Source: Methylobacterium sp. GXS13 (GTDB lineage: Bacteria > Pseudomonadota > Alphaproteobacteria > Rhizobiales > Beijerinckiaceae). From it: a stretch of DNA of 64,000 bases. The notes beneath the pieces were generated by a model. That model saw only the letters and a list, made by a program, of their open reading frames with translations. It was not told the origin of the DNA and did not search any database. The translations under genes were made by a program, and so were the position numbers. The stretch lies in the NCBI RefSeq assembly GCF_001455965.1, contig NZ_LKKO01000102.1, positions 62,001-126,000 of the forward strand, read 5' to 3'. Position 1 is the stretch's first letter. Each line of letters begins with the position of its first letter. Shown in pieces: positions 52,905 through 62,033 of the stretch.

Positions 52905-53678
52905 ATGACCGTGACCCGCCAACAGGCTATCCAGCTCGTCTATGCGCTCATGTACGGGGCGTCAGAGACAGCATGTCTACGCCTCGATAAGCCGATCCCC
53001 CCTCGGCTTATCACCAGCGTGAGACGCCTTCTCGACGAGGACGTCGCGCGTGCTCGCGCCAGCCAAAATGAGAATTCAGCATGTACCTTGGCGTTCTACG
53101 ACGGGTTGCCGGCCGGGACTGGGTATGAGGTTCAGTATACGCCTTACCGCGTATTCAACCTCGCTGTGGCGCATGAGCTGACCCGCTTCGGCTGTAAGCA
53201 AGGGGAAGTCGTCGAGCTCATTGCCACGATCCAAGACAAGTTCAAGGACGCCTTTAGCAGGGCGAATGATGGCCTCCAAACATGGGGTCGTACGAGCTTC
53301 ACCCAATCTAGCGAGGCTGATTCAGAATCATCACTCCGCGAGAGACGAAAGCGGCGTAAGATATTCCTCGCTCTGCGTCGCGTCGAGGCGACAGAGAGCG
53401 CGGCCGAATATTTTGGGACATCGCTGAAAGAAGGGGCGCGGCTTAATACCATCGAAATTTTGGACGGGCCGGAAAAACTCGCGACGTTCCTCTCTGAGGA
53501 GCTGACCGGCGGCCTATTCGGTGCCTTCGTGATTGAGCTTTCCGAGCTTGCTGTCCGCATCACCGAACTTGTCCAGCACGCACCGGTGCGCAAGCGTGGA
53601 CGTCAGCCGTCTCAGCCGCCCGCAAACTGGGGTGATGTCGTCGCTCCATTCCGCGTTCGGGATCGCGACCATGGGTGA
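52905..53678 (+). CDS. Hypothetical protein at the start of the phage-derived island
   Basis: 257 residues, cytosolic, helical at the N-terminus (AIQLVYALMYGASETACLRL, LITSVRRLLDEDVARARASQ) and later LAVAHELTRFGCKQGEVVELIATIQDKF. Basic Arg/Lys patch (RERRKRRKIFLALRR) near 150. Overlaps the DUF5681 gene by 8 bases, so it belongs to the island operon. No family recognised. Confidence 0.7.
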   Translation: MTVTRQQAIQLVYALMYGASETACLRLDKPIPPRLITSVRRLLDEDVARARASQNENSACTLAFYDGLPAGTGYEVQYTPYRVFNLAVAHELTRFGCKQGEVVELIATIQDKFKDAFSRANDGLQTWGRTSFTQSSEADSESSLRERRKRRKIFLALRRVEATESAAEYFGTSLKEGARLNTIEILDGPEKLATFLSEELTGGLFGAFVIELSELAVRITELVQHAPVRKRGRQPSQPPANWGDVVAPFRVRDRDHG

Positions 53679-54051
53679 TGATTACGAAATCGGTTACCGC
53701 AGGCCACCGCGCCACACCCAATTCAAGCCTGGGACCTCCGGTAATCGCCGTGGGCGCCCACGTCGGTCGAAGAATATCGACACGCTGTTTGAACAACACC
53801 TCGATCGGCTCGTCACCGTCACTCGCGACGGCCGGAAAGTACGCGTCAGCGTGCGCGAGGTGGTCGTGATGAACATCGTGAAGGCTGCGGCAAACGGGGA
53901 CGCGCGTGCTCGCGAGCTTGTGCTTCGTCATATGCGCGAGAGCGGCAGGCCCGATCCGTTCGGGGCCAAGCCCTACGACGACAAGATCCTGGCCGAGCTC
54001 GCCGCCACGGTGGTTCCGCTCGATGACGACGACGATAGATCGGAGGCGTGA
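53671..54051 (+). CDS. DUF5681-domain protein (terminase-associated)
   Basis: 126 residues from the ATG at 53671. The N-terminus has the DUF5681 signature: YRRPPRHTQFKPGTSGNRRG, then RPRRSKNIDTLFEQHLD and a helical basic part (VREVVVMNIVKAAANGDARARELVLRHM). DUF5681 proteins regularly precede large-terminase genes in alphaproteobacterial prophages and may act as small-terminase-like DNA-binding partners. Overlaps the terminase gene by 4 bases. Confidence 0.85.
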   Translation: MGDDYEIGYRRPPRHTQFKPGTSGNRRGRPRRSKNIDTLFEQHLDRLVTVTRDGRKVRVSVREVVVMNIVKAAANGDARARELVLRHMRESGRPDPFGAKPYDDKILAELAATVVPLDDDDDRSEA

Positions 54052-55145
54052 TGATGACGAGCTCAATTCACGAGCGACTCTACCGAACCGACCTGGCGTC
54101 CTTCACAAAGTTCGCCTTTCACGAGCTGTCTCCCCAATACGATCTCAGCACAGGCTGGCCCGTCGACGTCATGGCCGATGCGCTGCAAGGGTGTCTCGAT
54201 CGCGGCACCAACCGCCTGATCCTCAACGCCCCGCCGCGCAGTCTTAAATCACATTGCGCCGCGATCGCGATGGTGGTCTTCGCCCTCGGCTGGGATCCCA
54301 CTTTAAAGATCACCGTCGTCGCCGGCACGCGCGCCCTGGCGGCCGAGCTGCAGCGCCGAGCCCTCGCGCTGATGCGCACCCCGCGGTGCCGTGCCCTGTT
54401 CCCGCATCTGCGGCCGACGGTGACACCAGGCGAGATCGTCCTGCCGCACGGCGGCGGCATCCTGTACAGGGCGGTCGGCCAGAGTCTGATCGGACGCGGC
54501 GCCGACTTTATCGTCATCGACGATCCGATTGCGCCGCACCGGGCGCAGGACGATGCCGAGCGTGCAGGGGTCAATGCCTGGTATGCCGCCGAGATCGTGC
54601 CGCGGCTAAACGACAAAGCCGGAGGCGTGATAGTCCTGGTGATGCAGCGCGTGCACGAGGACGATCTTACGGCCCATGTCCGCAAAAGCGGCGTCTGGAC
54701 CGAGGTGGTGCTGCCGGCCATCGCTCTCAACGATGAGGCATGGCGACCCCATCACCGGCGGCCCATCCTGTGGCGGAAGGGCGAGCCATTGCTGCCGGAT
54801 CGTGAGGGGAAGGAGACTCTGATCGCGGTCCTGCACGAGATCGGCGCCTACAACTTCCGGGCACAGTACCTACAGCAACCATCGCGGGCGCCGGGGCTCG
54901 AGCGCGTGGGCTGGTTCTGGGCGCCGCGGCCGCCCGACTGGCAGCCCAGGATGCCGATCGGCGGTGCGTTTCGCAAAATCCGCGAGATCGACACCATCCT
55001 GTTCGAGGTCTTCGGCGTCGGCGAACTGCCGCCGTACGCGAACCAGGCGCCCTACGGTGACGCCGAATGGGAGGCGAGAGCGATCATCCAGCAGCAGCGG
55101 CTCGTGGCTGAAGCCCAGGCCGATCGGCACCGGCAGGAAGCGTAG
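54048..55145 (+). CDS. Phage terminase large subunit, ATPase domain, nuclease domain missing
   Basis: 365 residues. The ATPase motor is clear: adenine motif region, Walker A variant APPRSLKS at 61-68, Walker B FIVIDDP at 154-160, and coupling motif region VIVLVMQRVHEDDL. After FRAQYLQQPSRAPG, where other terminases continue into the RNase H-like nuclease, this protein has a ~95-residue tail without Asp-rich nuclease motifs. Family members usually have 450-550 residues. It is either a truncated relic or a repurposed motor. No portal, capsid or tail genes follow. Confidence 0.88.
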   Translation: MMMTSSIHERLYRTDLASFTKFAFHELSPQYDLSTGWPVDVMADALQGCLDRGTNRLILNAPPRSLKSHCAAIAMVVFALGWDPTLKITVVAGTRALAAELQRRALALMRTPRCRALFPHLRPTVTPGEIVLPHGGGILYRAVGQSLIGRGADFIVIDDPIAPHRAQDDAERAGVNAWYAAEIVPRLNDKAGGVIVLVMQRVHEDDLTAHVRKSGVWTEVVLPAIALNDEAWRPHHRRPILWRKGEPLLPDREGKETLIAVLHEIGAYNFRAQYLQQPSRAPGLERVGWFWAPRPPDWQPRMPIGGAFRKIREIDTILFEVFGVGELPPYANQAPYGDAEWEARAIIQQQRLVAEAQADRHRQEA

Positions 55146-55241
55146 GGTTGATGATCTTCGGCATTCTCCTGGTTGAGTTGGCCGGAGGACAGAAGGCCGT
55201 CTGATTCGTGGACGTTTAAGCACGTTAGAGGGAGAGCGATC

Positions 55242-56660
55242 ATGGGACGTGCGACGCGAGACCGCTTGGGTAGCGCTGACCTGTTGGTCGAATCTCTTCA
55301 TAGCAAGAGTCGTCGGCGCCGGACTGCCCTCGACCGACCCGCCGCTGCGGCATGCCGCGCACGCAACGACTTGGCTCCGAACCTCACGTTGGTTCAGCGC
55401 TCACCAGGGTCACTCACGGCGCCGGCCCGTGCGGTGCGTAAACGCGACGTTGCCCAGGTGGAACGCGTGGCCGCCTCGATCCGCGCCCTCGGCTTCTGCG
55501 ATCCGGTGCTGATCGACAGGCAGGACGGCATCCTCGACGGGGTAGCGCGCGTCGAGGCGGCTAAGCTCGTGGGTTTGAGCGTCATTCCCTGCATCATTGC
55601 GGGCCACCTCACGCCAAGCGAGCAGCGCGCTCTGCGGCTGGCGCTCAACCGGCTGCAGGAGCGCGGCGGATGGGACTTGGACGAGCTGAAGCTGGAGTTC
55701 GAGGAACTCGCGCTCGAAGATGACGTGCTCGATGTGACAGGCTTCACGGATAGCGAGATCGACCAAGTCCTCTTGGATGATGAGCCCGATACCGTCGAGC
55801 CCGGCCCGTTGACACCGTCGGCGGACGCCGCAGCGGTGGCGCGGCCGGGCGACGTGTTCGTGCTTGGCCGGCACCGGGTGGTCTGCGGGGATGCCCGCGA
55901 TTCAGCCGTGCTGGCCAAGCTCATGGGAGCGGAGCGCGCGCGCCTGATCCTGACCGACGAGCCTTACAACGTGCCGATCCGCGGGCACGTGACGGGCGGT
56001 GAGCACCGCGAGTTCGCGATGGCCAGCGGTGAGATGACTGAGGTGGAATTCGAGACGTTCAACTTGGTATGGATCGGGGCTGCTCTGCTGCACCTTGTCG
56101 AGGGTGGCGTGTTCGGCACCTTCATCGACTGGCGTGGGCTGCACGTGGTTCAACATGCGGCGGCTGCGTTGGCTCTGTCGCCGTTGAATCTGATTGTGTG
56201 GGCGAAGACCAACGCCGGCATGGGGAGTTTGTACCGCTCGCAGCACGAGCTGCTCCCCCTGTTCAAGAATGGTGAGGACGCGCACGTCAACAATGTCGGC
56301 CTGGGTCGAGGCGGCCGCTGGCGTTCGAACCTCTGGACCTATCCCGGTGCCTCGTCGCTCGGATCCGGCTCGCGGAAGGGCCTGCAGGATCACCCAACGG
56401 TCAAGCCAGTCGCGTTGCTCGCGGATGCCTTGCTCGATCTCACCGGGCGAGATGAAGTCGTCCTCGACCCGTTCCTGGGCTCAGGCTCAACGCTGATCGC
56501 GGCCGAGCGGGCGGGGCGACGGTGCTACGGGGTCGAGATCGATCCGCATTACGTAGACCTGATCGTCAAGCGGTACGAGGAGGTGACGGGCGGTCGTGCC
56601 ATCCGTGAGGCTGAAGGATCGCACCATGGCCAAGCGGATTGGATTGTTCCAGCACCGTGA
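55242..56660 (+). CDS. ParB-domain DNA methyltransferase (N6/N4 type)
   Basis: 472 residues from the ATG at 55242 with GAGGGAG upstream. Residues 58-125 are a ParB/Srx-like nuclease-fold domain (VERVAASIRALGFCDPVLID, DGVARVEAAKLVGLSVIPCI). The methyltransferase domain begins near 200 (DVFVLGRHRVVCGDAR) with catalytic motif IV as TDEPYN (239-242 DEPY rather than DPPY), and C-terminal VLDPFLGSGSTLIAAERAGRRCYGVEI for SAM binding. Such fusions accompany phage terminases and protect phage DNA. It follows the terminase gene by 96 bases. No cognate restriction enzyme is recognisable except perhaps the HNH protein downstream. Confidence 0.92.
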   Translation: MGRATRDRLGSADLLVESLHSKSRRRRTALDRPAAAACRARNDLAPNLTLVQRSPGSLTAPARAVRKRDVAQVERVAASIRALGFCDPVLIDRQDGILDGVARVEAAKLVGLSVIPCIIAGHLTPSEQRALRLALNRLQERGGWDLDELKLEFEELALEDDVLDVTGFTDSEIDQVLLDDEPDTVEPGPLTPSADAAAVARPGDVFVLGRHRVVCGDARDSAVLAKLMGAERARLILTDEPYNVPIRGHVTGGEHREFAMASGEMTEVEFETFNLVWIGAALLHLVEGGVFGTFIDWRGLHVVQHAAAALALSPLNLIVWAKTNAGMGSLYRSQHELLPLFKNGEDAHVNNVGLGRGGRWRSNLWTYPGASSLGSGSRKGLQDHPTVKPVALLADALLDLTGRDEVVLDPFLGSGSTLIAAERAGRRCYGVEIDPHYVDLIVKRYEEVTGGRAIREAEGSHHGQADWIVPAP

Positions 56661-57359
56661 TACCGGGCTAACCTATCAAGAACGCTACCGGACCGTAAGG
56701 GCCTGATAGTTCGAAGCGCAACCGAACTCGACTGGTGGGCCTTGCCGGTAAACATCAACGCCTCACTCATTCCCAATGTCGATTTAAATCAATTGCGAAA
56801 TATGCCGCGCAAGTCGCCCATGAAAACTTGCATAAAATATGACAGCTGACGTCGATCTCGACTGGACTGCAGAGGACATTGGAGCGTTAATGCTCGCACA
56901 GCGACGCATTTAGAACCGAAGTGAACGACCCAATGAGATAAAATTGTAAGCTACCGAGTGCTGGGCCGGATTTTATTAACACGCACCTTCGCGAGATGAG
57001 CGTTTGCAGCAATAAGTCGATCGTGCGTGATGAGTTTCTATGACCGGTAGCGAGGGTTGCTTCACGCTCTTGTGCCGAGAGGCTGAATAGCCAGCATGCC
57101 CGAGAGCAGCGGCGTGCGTGCCTCAACCCCGCCGGTCCCACGGGCCGACAGCGGGGTCGGGTTGGTGGCGGGGCAGGTCCCGCCGACGACTCGGAGCGCA
57201 TCATGCTTTGTCCTACTCAAAACCACATCCCGAGCTTGTCCTCGGTCTCAGCCGTGTTGTGGCCGGCACCCTGCCCTCCCGTATCCAGGTCAGCCGCTCA
57301 CGCGTCCCTGGTTGACGGGTCGCGTGTCGCGTTCGCTCTGTTCAGCATGTGAGGCGGTG
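56661..57359. other. 700-base gap without a convincing gene
   Basis: AT-rich from about 56.75 to 57.05 kb, then GC-rich. Short frames lack ribosome sites and protein-like content. Probably decayed phage sequence and the promoter of the two-gene unit that follows. Confidence 0.5.
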
Positions 57360-57815
57360 ATGTCCAATCGCACCATCTCCTGGGCTGCCGCTCTGCGCGA
57401 GTTGAAGGCAGACCGTTTGTCCCGGCCCGTCATCCGTGAGGAACGGCTACGATTGTCTGCCAACTGTCCCGGCTCCGCACCTCTCGCACTGAGTGCTTGG
57501 CGCGGTCGCTCGGGGCGGCGGTACGTCGTTGTGGTTCAGCCGCTCGACACCCCAGACTTGGTGGATGACCGTGCGACCGTCGTCCTAGCCGTTGCCCGGG
57601 ATACAGAAGGACATGCCACGATAGTGGCGGTTCGGCCGTGTGACGCGGGTGATGTGGGCTTTCTCGGCTGGCTCGCTGCCTGCGCGCAGCGGGGCGCTTG
57701 CGAGCTGCACGCCCACCGTTTGGCTGAGACCGCAGCCGATCTTGCGGCCATCGCCGCTGACCTGACTGGACCTGTTGGTTCCGTCGCGGCGCGCGAGCGA
57801 GGGGAGCCGCAATGA
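57360..57815 (+). CDS. Hypothetical protein paired with an HNH nuclease
   Basis: 151 residues from the ATG at 57360, with GAGGCGG just upstream; the frame extending to 57096 is not protein-like. N-terminal helix (SNRTISWAAALRELKADRL), a beta-rich middle (RSGRRYVVVVQPLDTPDLVD, ATVVLAVARDTEGHATIVAV) and a helical C-terminus. Overlaps the HNH gene by 4 bases (ATGA). Unknown function. Confidence 0.7.
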   Translation: MSNRTISWAAALRELKADRLSRPVIREERLRLSANCPGSAPLALSAWRGRSGRRYVVVVQPLDTPDLVDDRATVVLAVARDTEGHATIVAVRPCDAGDVGFLGWLAACAQRGACELHAHRLAETAADLAAIAADLTGPVGSVAARERGEPQ

Positions 57816-58189
57816 CTCGCCATGAATTCGGCAGGGCGGTGCTGCGGGCGGCACTGGCCAGGGCGGAGGGGCGCTGCGAGGGGCGGCTATCCAATGGTAG
57901 CCGCTGCCCGTGCTCGCTACAGATCGGGCGCTACCATTTTGATCACATTGTTCCCACTGCATTGACGGACGACGCCTCACTCGGGAACTGCCAAGTGCTT
58001 TGCCGAGCATGTCATGCGGCCAAAACCGCGGTCGACATCGGCGTGATCGCACGCGTGCGGCGGGTGCGTGACCGGCACGTGGGTATAAAAGACCCACACC
58101 GGCGACCGCTGCCAGGTGGCAGGTCGAGCCCGTACAAGCGACTTATCGGCGGCCGCATCGTCCGACGCCATCCGGGGGAACGAGAATAA
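57812..58189 (+). CDS. HNH endonuclease
   Basis: 125 residues. Zinc-type HNH core: RCEGRL and CPC near the N-terminus, then YHFDHIVPTAL with the DH metal pair, SLGNCQVLCRACHAAKTA with the CxxC and final His. Small HNH nucleases of this type cut near phage packaging sites or serve in restriction. Coupled to the preceding hypothetical gene by an ATGA overlap; last gene before the IS3 element. Confidence 0.88.
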   Translation: MTRHEFGRAVLRAALARAEGRCEGRLSNGSRCPCSLQIGRYHFDHIVPTALTDDASLGNCQVLCRACHAAKTAVDIGVIARVRRVRDRHVGIKDPHRRPLPGGRSSPYKRLIGGRIVRRHPGERE

Positions 58190-58319
58190 TGATGCTCGTA
58201 ATGGCCGTGTAATGAGTAGTCGATCACTTCTAACGGAAATTCGGCCCTTACCTTCTTCACAGCTACCCCAGCCGCTGCCCCTAACCTGACCGGTATTTTG
58301 GACCGGGCCAGTTGCGAGG

Positions 58320-59149
58320 CTACTGCATGGTGGCGCCCATGGGTAGCCGGAAGGCCAGATCCGGGAAGCTGACGGGCGCGGGCGGCCGATAGCCCAGCGA
58401 CGCATGGGGTCGGACGCGGTTGTAGGTGTTCTGCCCGAGGCCGATTACGACCTGTGCCTCCTTCAGCGATTAGAATATCTCCTGGCGCAGGCACTTGTCG
58501 CGCAGCTTGTCATGAAAGCTCTCACAATACCCGTTCTACCACGGTGATCCTGGCGCGATGTACTGGATCTGCGGACCAGTTTTGGCCACCCATTTGCGCA
58601 ACGCCTTCGCGATCATCTCGGGACCATTATCGCAGCGGATGTTCTCCGGGATGCCGTGCAGGCACATCGCCTCTGCCAGGGCCTCGATTACGCCGAGGCT
58701 GTTGATGCGCCGCGCCGCCGTCAAGGCGAGGCACGCCCGGCTGTGCTCATCGATCCGCGTCAGGATGTGCAGGCTCCGGCCGTCGTGGGTCTGGGCCTGC
58801 ACGAAGTCGAAGCTCCAGACGTGGTTGCGGTGGAGCGGGCGCAGGCGTTTGCCCGAGCCGTCGTTCAGCCAGAGGTGGCTGCGGTATTTATGTAGGCTGG
58901 GGACCTTGAGCCCCTCGCGACGCCAGATGCGCTGAACCCGGTCCTTGCCCACCTGCCAGCCGCCCGCCTGCAGCAGCGCGGTGACACGACGGTGCGGGTC
59001 AGCGCATCCTCGTCGGTCGGCACGGTGGGCACGTAGCGCTGCGTGCCCCGGTGCTGGCCGACGATCCGGCAGCCGTGACATTCCGAGAGACCATACTTCT
59101 CCCGAATGCCGTCGACCGCCTGTCTGCGTCGCTCGGGGGCTACAAGTTT
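58320..59149 (-). pseudogene. IS3-family transposase orfB, broken
   Basis: The DDE transposase can be followed on the minus strand from LVAPERRRQAVDGIREKYGL through HRGTQRYVPTVPTDEDALTR. A frameshift near 58985 leads to VTALLQAGGWQVGKDRVQRI, SFDFVQAQTHDGRSLHILTR (first Asp region) and IRCDNGPEM (second Asp). A TAG at 58536-58538 then interrupts GSPW-stop-NGYCESF, just before the catalytic Glu, and a TAA at 58470-58472 interrupts again before SLKEAQVVI and the usual SLGYRPPAP end. It cannot make an active transposase. Confidence 0.88.
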
Positions 59150-59427
59150 CCCGAGGCGACGTCCGCCAGAACCTGACCCACCAAAGATAGATCCGCCACA
59201 CGCCGACGAAGCCGGGCGTTTTCGCGCTCCAGATCTTTCATCTTCCTGGCCGGATCAACCTTCAGATCGCCGTATTTCTTACGCCAGCGGTCGTAGCTCT
59301 GCTCGGAGACATCCGCTTCCTTACAGGCAACGGCGATGCTTTTCCCTTGTGCCGTCTGCACCTCGATTTGGCGCAGCATCAGCCCGACCTGTTCCGCGCT
59401 CGGCCTCTGTCCTCGCTTCATCCCCAA
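59140..59427 (-). CDS. IS3-family transposase orfA
   Basis: 95 residues: helix-turn-helix (EVQTAQGKSIAVACKEADVS followed by EQSYDRWRKKYG) and leucine-zipper-like tail (MKDLERENARLRRRVADLSL). Intact and typical in length. Normally produces OrfAB by a -1 frameshift into orfB, here broken. Confidence 0.88.
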   Translation of the reverse strand: MGMKRGQRPSAEQVGLMLRQIEVQTAQGKSIAVACKEADVSEQSYDRWRKKYGDLKVDPARKMKDLERENARLRRRVADLSLVGQVLADVASGNL

Positions 59428-59591
59428 CTCCTCTGCACCAGGCTGATCCTCTCAATCAGTCCGGTCCAAAGCCAGCCGGTCAGGTCACCCCCTATTGAAT
59501 GATCTCGTGGGCCGCGGTCGCAATCTACGGGACGCCCTGACACTACGATGAGGCTCCATAAGGTTCGGCCACAGCGGCTTCTGCCAAGCTA

Positions 59592-59613
59592 GCGGTTGTG
59601 ATCATACAACCGC
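59592..59613. promoter_or_regulatory. Perfect 8-bp inverted repeat upstream of gmd
   Basis: GCGGTTGT-GATCAT-ACAACCGC, 170 bases before the gmd ATG and 105 bases after the IS3 end. Could be an operator or a weak terminator; no T-tract follows. Confidence 0.35.
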
Positions 59614-59781
59614 CGTAGAGGTGCTGCTTTTACCGCGTTTACCCCATTGCCTGCGCTTTGGACCGCATGGCGCCATACGAGAGCAGCGAACTGCCTATGG
59701 ACTGGCACTTGTACACATCAAGCTTGACCCATATGCCGCTGCGGTCGTAGCAGCCGGGCAGCAACGGAACGGGACGGATTC

Positions 59782-60756
59782 ATGACGGGCAAGCGCGCGC
59801 TGATCACGGGGGTGACGGGCCAGGACGGCGCGTACCTGGCGCAGATGCTGCTGCAGAAGGGCTACGCGGTCACCGGCATCGTGCGCCGCTCCAGCCATGC
59901 CGGCGTCTTCGATCACAGGTTGAAGTGGCTCGGCATCCTGGACGATGTCGAACTCGTGGACGGCAACTTGTTGGATCAGTCGGCGCTGCTGCGCATCGTC
60001 CAGACCGCCAAGCCCGACGAGATCTACAATCTCGCCGCCCAGTCCTTCGTCACCTCCTCATGGCAGCAGCCGCTGCTCACCGGCCAGGTGACGGGCCTGG
60101 GCGCCGTGCACATGCTCGAATGCCTGCGCTCGGTCGCTCCCCAGGCCCGGTACTACCAGGCCTCGACCTCGGAGATGTTCGGCCTGATCCAGGAAGCGCA
60201 GCAGAGCGAGACGACGCCGTTCTACCCGCGCTCGCCCTACGGCGTGGCCAAGCTCTACGCGCACTGGATGACGATCAATTACCGGGAAAGTTTTGGGCTG
60301 CACGCCTCGAACGGCATCCTATTCAACCACGAGAGCCCGCTGCGGGGCGTGGAGTTCGTCACCCGCAAGGTCACGGACGCGGTGGCGCGGATCAAGCTCG
60401 GCAAGCAGACGGAACTGCGGCTCGGCAACATCGACGCCAAGCGCGACTGGGGTCACGCCCGGGACTATGTCGAGGCGATGTGGCTGATGCTGCAGCAGGA
60501 CAAGCCCGACGACTTCGTCATCGCCACCGGCCGGACCACGACGGTGCGGGATATGTGCGTGATCGCATTCAAGCATGTCGGGCTGAACATCGACGATCAT
60601 CTGATCATCGATCCGGCGTTCTTCCGTCCGGCGGAGGTCGAGGTGCTGCTGGGCAACCCGGCCAAGGCCAAGGCGACGCTGGGCTGGGCGGCGCAGACCT
60701 CCCTGGAGGCGATGATCCAGGAGATGGTCGACGCCGACATCAAGCGTCATTCCTAG
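59782..60756 (+). CDS. gmd: GDP-mannose 4,6-dehydratase
   Basis: 324 residues, extended SDR. NADP motif ITGVTGQDGAYLAQMLL, RRSSHAGVFDHRL, the catalytic Thr/Ser region STSEMFG, YxxxK in PYGVAKLYAHW, and the Gmd-specific GILFNHESPLRGVEFVTRKVT and GNIDAKRDWGHARDYVEAMW. It converts GDP-D-mannose to GDP-4-keto-6-deoxymannose. Followed after 5 bases by the reductase gene. Supplies 6-deoxyhexose for the surface glycan, with mannose-1-phosphate from the phosphomannomutase at 12.8 kb. Confidence 0.95.
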   Translation: MTGKRALITGVTGQDGAYLAQMLLQKGYAVTGIVRRSSHAGVFDHRLKWLGILDDVELVDGNLLDQSALLRIVQTAKPDEIYNLAAQSFVTSSWQQPLLTGQVTGLGAVHMLECLRSVAPQARYYQASTSEMFGLIQEAQQSETTPFYPRSPYGVAKLYAHWMTINYRESFGLHASNGILFNHESPLRGVEFVTRKVTDAVARIKLGKQTELRLGNIDAKRDWGHARDYVEAMWLMLQQDKPDDFVIATGRTTTVRDMCVIAFKHVGLNIDDHLIIDPAFFRPAEVEVLLGNPAKAKATLGWAAQTSLEAMIQEMVDADIKRHS

Positions 60757-60761
60757 CTCAC

Positions 60762-61733
60762 GTGCTTAAACGTATCCTCATCACTGGCGCATCGGGGTTC
60801 GTAGGTCGACACGTCCTGCGTGCGTTCCGCGACGGGTTCGCATCAGCCGATATCCTTGGCGTTGGACGCCGAGCATTTTATGATAAACCAAATGGGGTTA
60901 CATATGAGGCCCTCGACCTTACCGATCCGGTCGCGGTCCAGCAGCGGATTGGCATTTTCCAGCCGACCGAAATACTTCATCTTGCGGCTGAGTCGTCAGT
61001 CACGCGTGCTGAAAAATCCAAATTTGACGCGTGGCGCATAAACTTTGGGGCCCTATACAATTTGATCGTCGCAGTCGAACGGGGAGGAAAACCTTGTAAT
61101 TTTGTTTTTGTTAGTTCAAGTGAAGTTTACGGACGGGCATTCATAGAGGGTTGTCCCGCCAGCGAGAGGACAATGCCGCAGCCGATGAACGCATATGCCC
61201 AATCTAAATGGATTGGCGAGCAGTTATTGATTAGATCCACCGAAGGAACCTGCCTACGACCTATCATTATGCGCCCGTTCAATCACATTGGCCCCGGACA
61301 AGATCTAGCATTCGCCATCGCCTCTTTTGCTCATCAGATCGCTCTTATTGAGTCTGGGCTTCAGCCTCCATTTGTAGAAGTAGGCAACATTTCAACACAA
61401 CGCGACTTTCTCGACGTTTCGGACGTTGTCGACGCGTACATGAAAATTTTTCAAAATTCTGAGATGTTTGACGAGCCGCAAATATTTAATATCTGCTCAG
61501 GTCAACCTCGTAGTATTGAGAGCATGCTAATGGCCTTACAAGAGCTGTCTCACATCGATTTTATGATCCACAGCGATCCTGATCGGACACGCCAATCCGA
61601 CGTGCCGGTAGCGTTCGGCGACCCTCGTCGCCTTCAGCAGGCAACCGGATGGGTGCCAAAAATCGATGGAATGACATCTCTGGCCCGAATTTTGGACGAT
61701 GCCAGGACTCGCGTTGCTAGCGTTGTCTCATGA
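60762..61733 (+). CDS. rmd: GDP-6-deoxy-D-mannose reductase (GDP-rhamnose synthesis)
   Basis: 323 residues from the GTG at 60762 (VLKRILITGASGFVGRHVL). Extended SDR with VFVSSSEVYG, catalytic YxxxK in YAQSKWIGE, and the RMD-type IMRPFNHIGPGQDLAFAIASF. It reduces GDP-4-keto-6-deoxymannose to GDP-D-rhamnose. Only 5 bases follow the gmd stop, so the two form an operon. Its codon use and base composition are far more AT-rich than gmd, suggesting different origins. A fucose synthase or perosamine enzyme is less likely given the RPFNHxGPGQ signature. Confidence 0.88.
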   Translation: MLKRILITGASGFVGRHVLRAFRDGFASADILGVGRRAFYDKPNGVTYEALDLTDPVAVQQRIGIFQPTEILHLAAESSVTRAEKSKFDAWRINFGALYNLIVAVERGGKPCNFVFVSSSEVYGRAFIEGCPASERTMPQPMNAYAQSKWIGEQLLIRSTEGTCLRPIIMRPFNHIGPGQDLAFAIASFAHQIALIESGLQPPFVEVGNISTQRDFLDVSDVVDAYMKIFQNSEMFDEPQIFNICSGQPRSIESMLMALQELSHIDFMIHSDPDRTRQSDVPVAFGDPRRLQQATGWVPKIDGMTSLARILDDARTRVASVVS

Positions 61734-61768
61734 GGGTGACATCCGACCGCTTCCCCCTGATTTCCTAC

Positions 61769-61803
61769 ACATTTCCCACGTTCTAGAAGAACGTGGGAAA
61801 TGT
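61769..61803. terminator. Perfect 16-bp hairpin after rmd
   Basis: Arms ACATTTCCCACGTTCT (61769-61784) and its complement (61788-61803) with a 3-base loop AGA, 36 bases after the rmd stop. Very stable; no T-run follows, so it may be a terminator, transcript-stabilising hairpin or protein site. A short frame starting at 61807 (ATG) has no support. Confidence 0.5.
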
Positions 61804-62033
61804 CTGATGCAGGAAATTAGACAGGATTTCACGCCTAAATTCGTACGAAAGGCGGTCGACATGCTGAAGAGCTGTAATTGGGCGCAGATGCCGATCACGG
61901 CCGAGCTCGAAATCTGATCTTTGAATGTTGCGGCAGTGTCGTTCAGCGCTGAAGGGGGCAATGCTTTGACCGCTGCCGGCAGGATAGACGGTGGGGGCCG
62001 GCTCACCAGCGCAATCATATTGCCGTCCGATCA

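Larger units (their letters stand above)
58282..59487 (-). mobile_element. IS3-family insertion sequence, inactivated
   Basis: About 1206 bases. The ends are imperfect inverted repeats: left TAACCTGACCGG...TTTGGACCGG, right (complement) TGACCTGACCGG...TTTGGACCGG. CCC flanks both sides (58279-58281 and 59488-59490), fitting the 3-bp target duplication of IS3 elements. It carries orfA (intact) and orfB (frameshift plus two stops). Confidence 0.85.

Noticed and set aside
58282..59487. Active IS3 element
   Set aside because: orfB has one frameshift and two nonsense codons, one just before the catalytic Glu.
61807..61917. Short peptide gene after the rmd hairpin
   Set aside because: 36 codons with no ribosome site and no homology I can see; probably IS debris.
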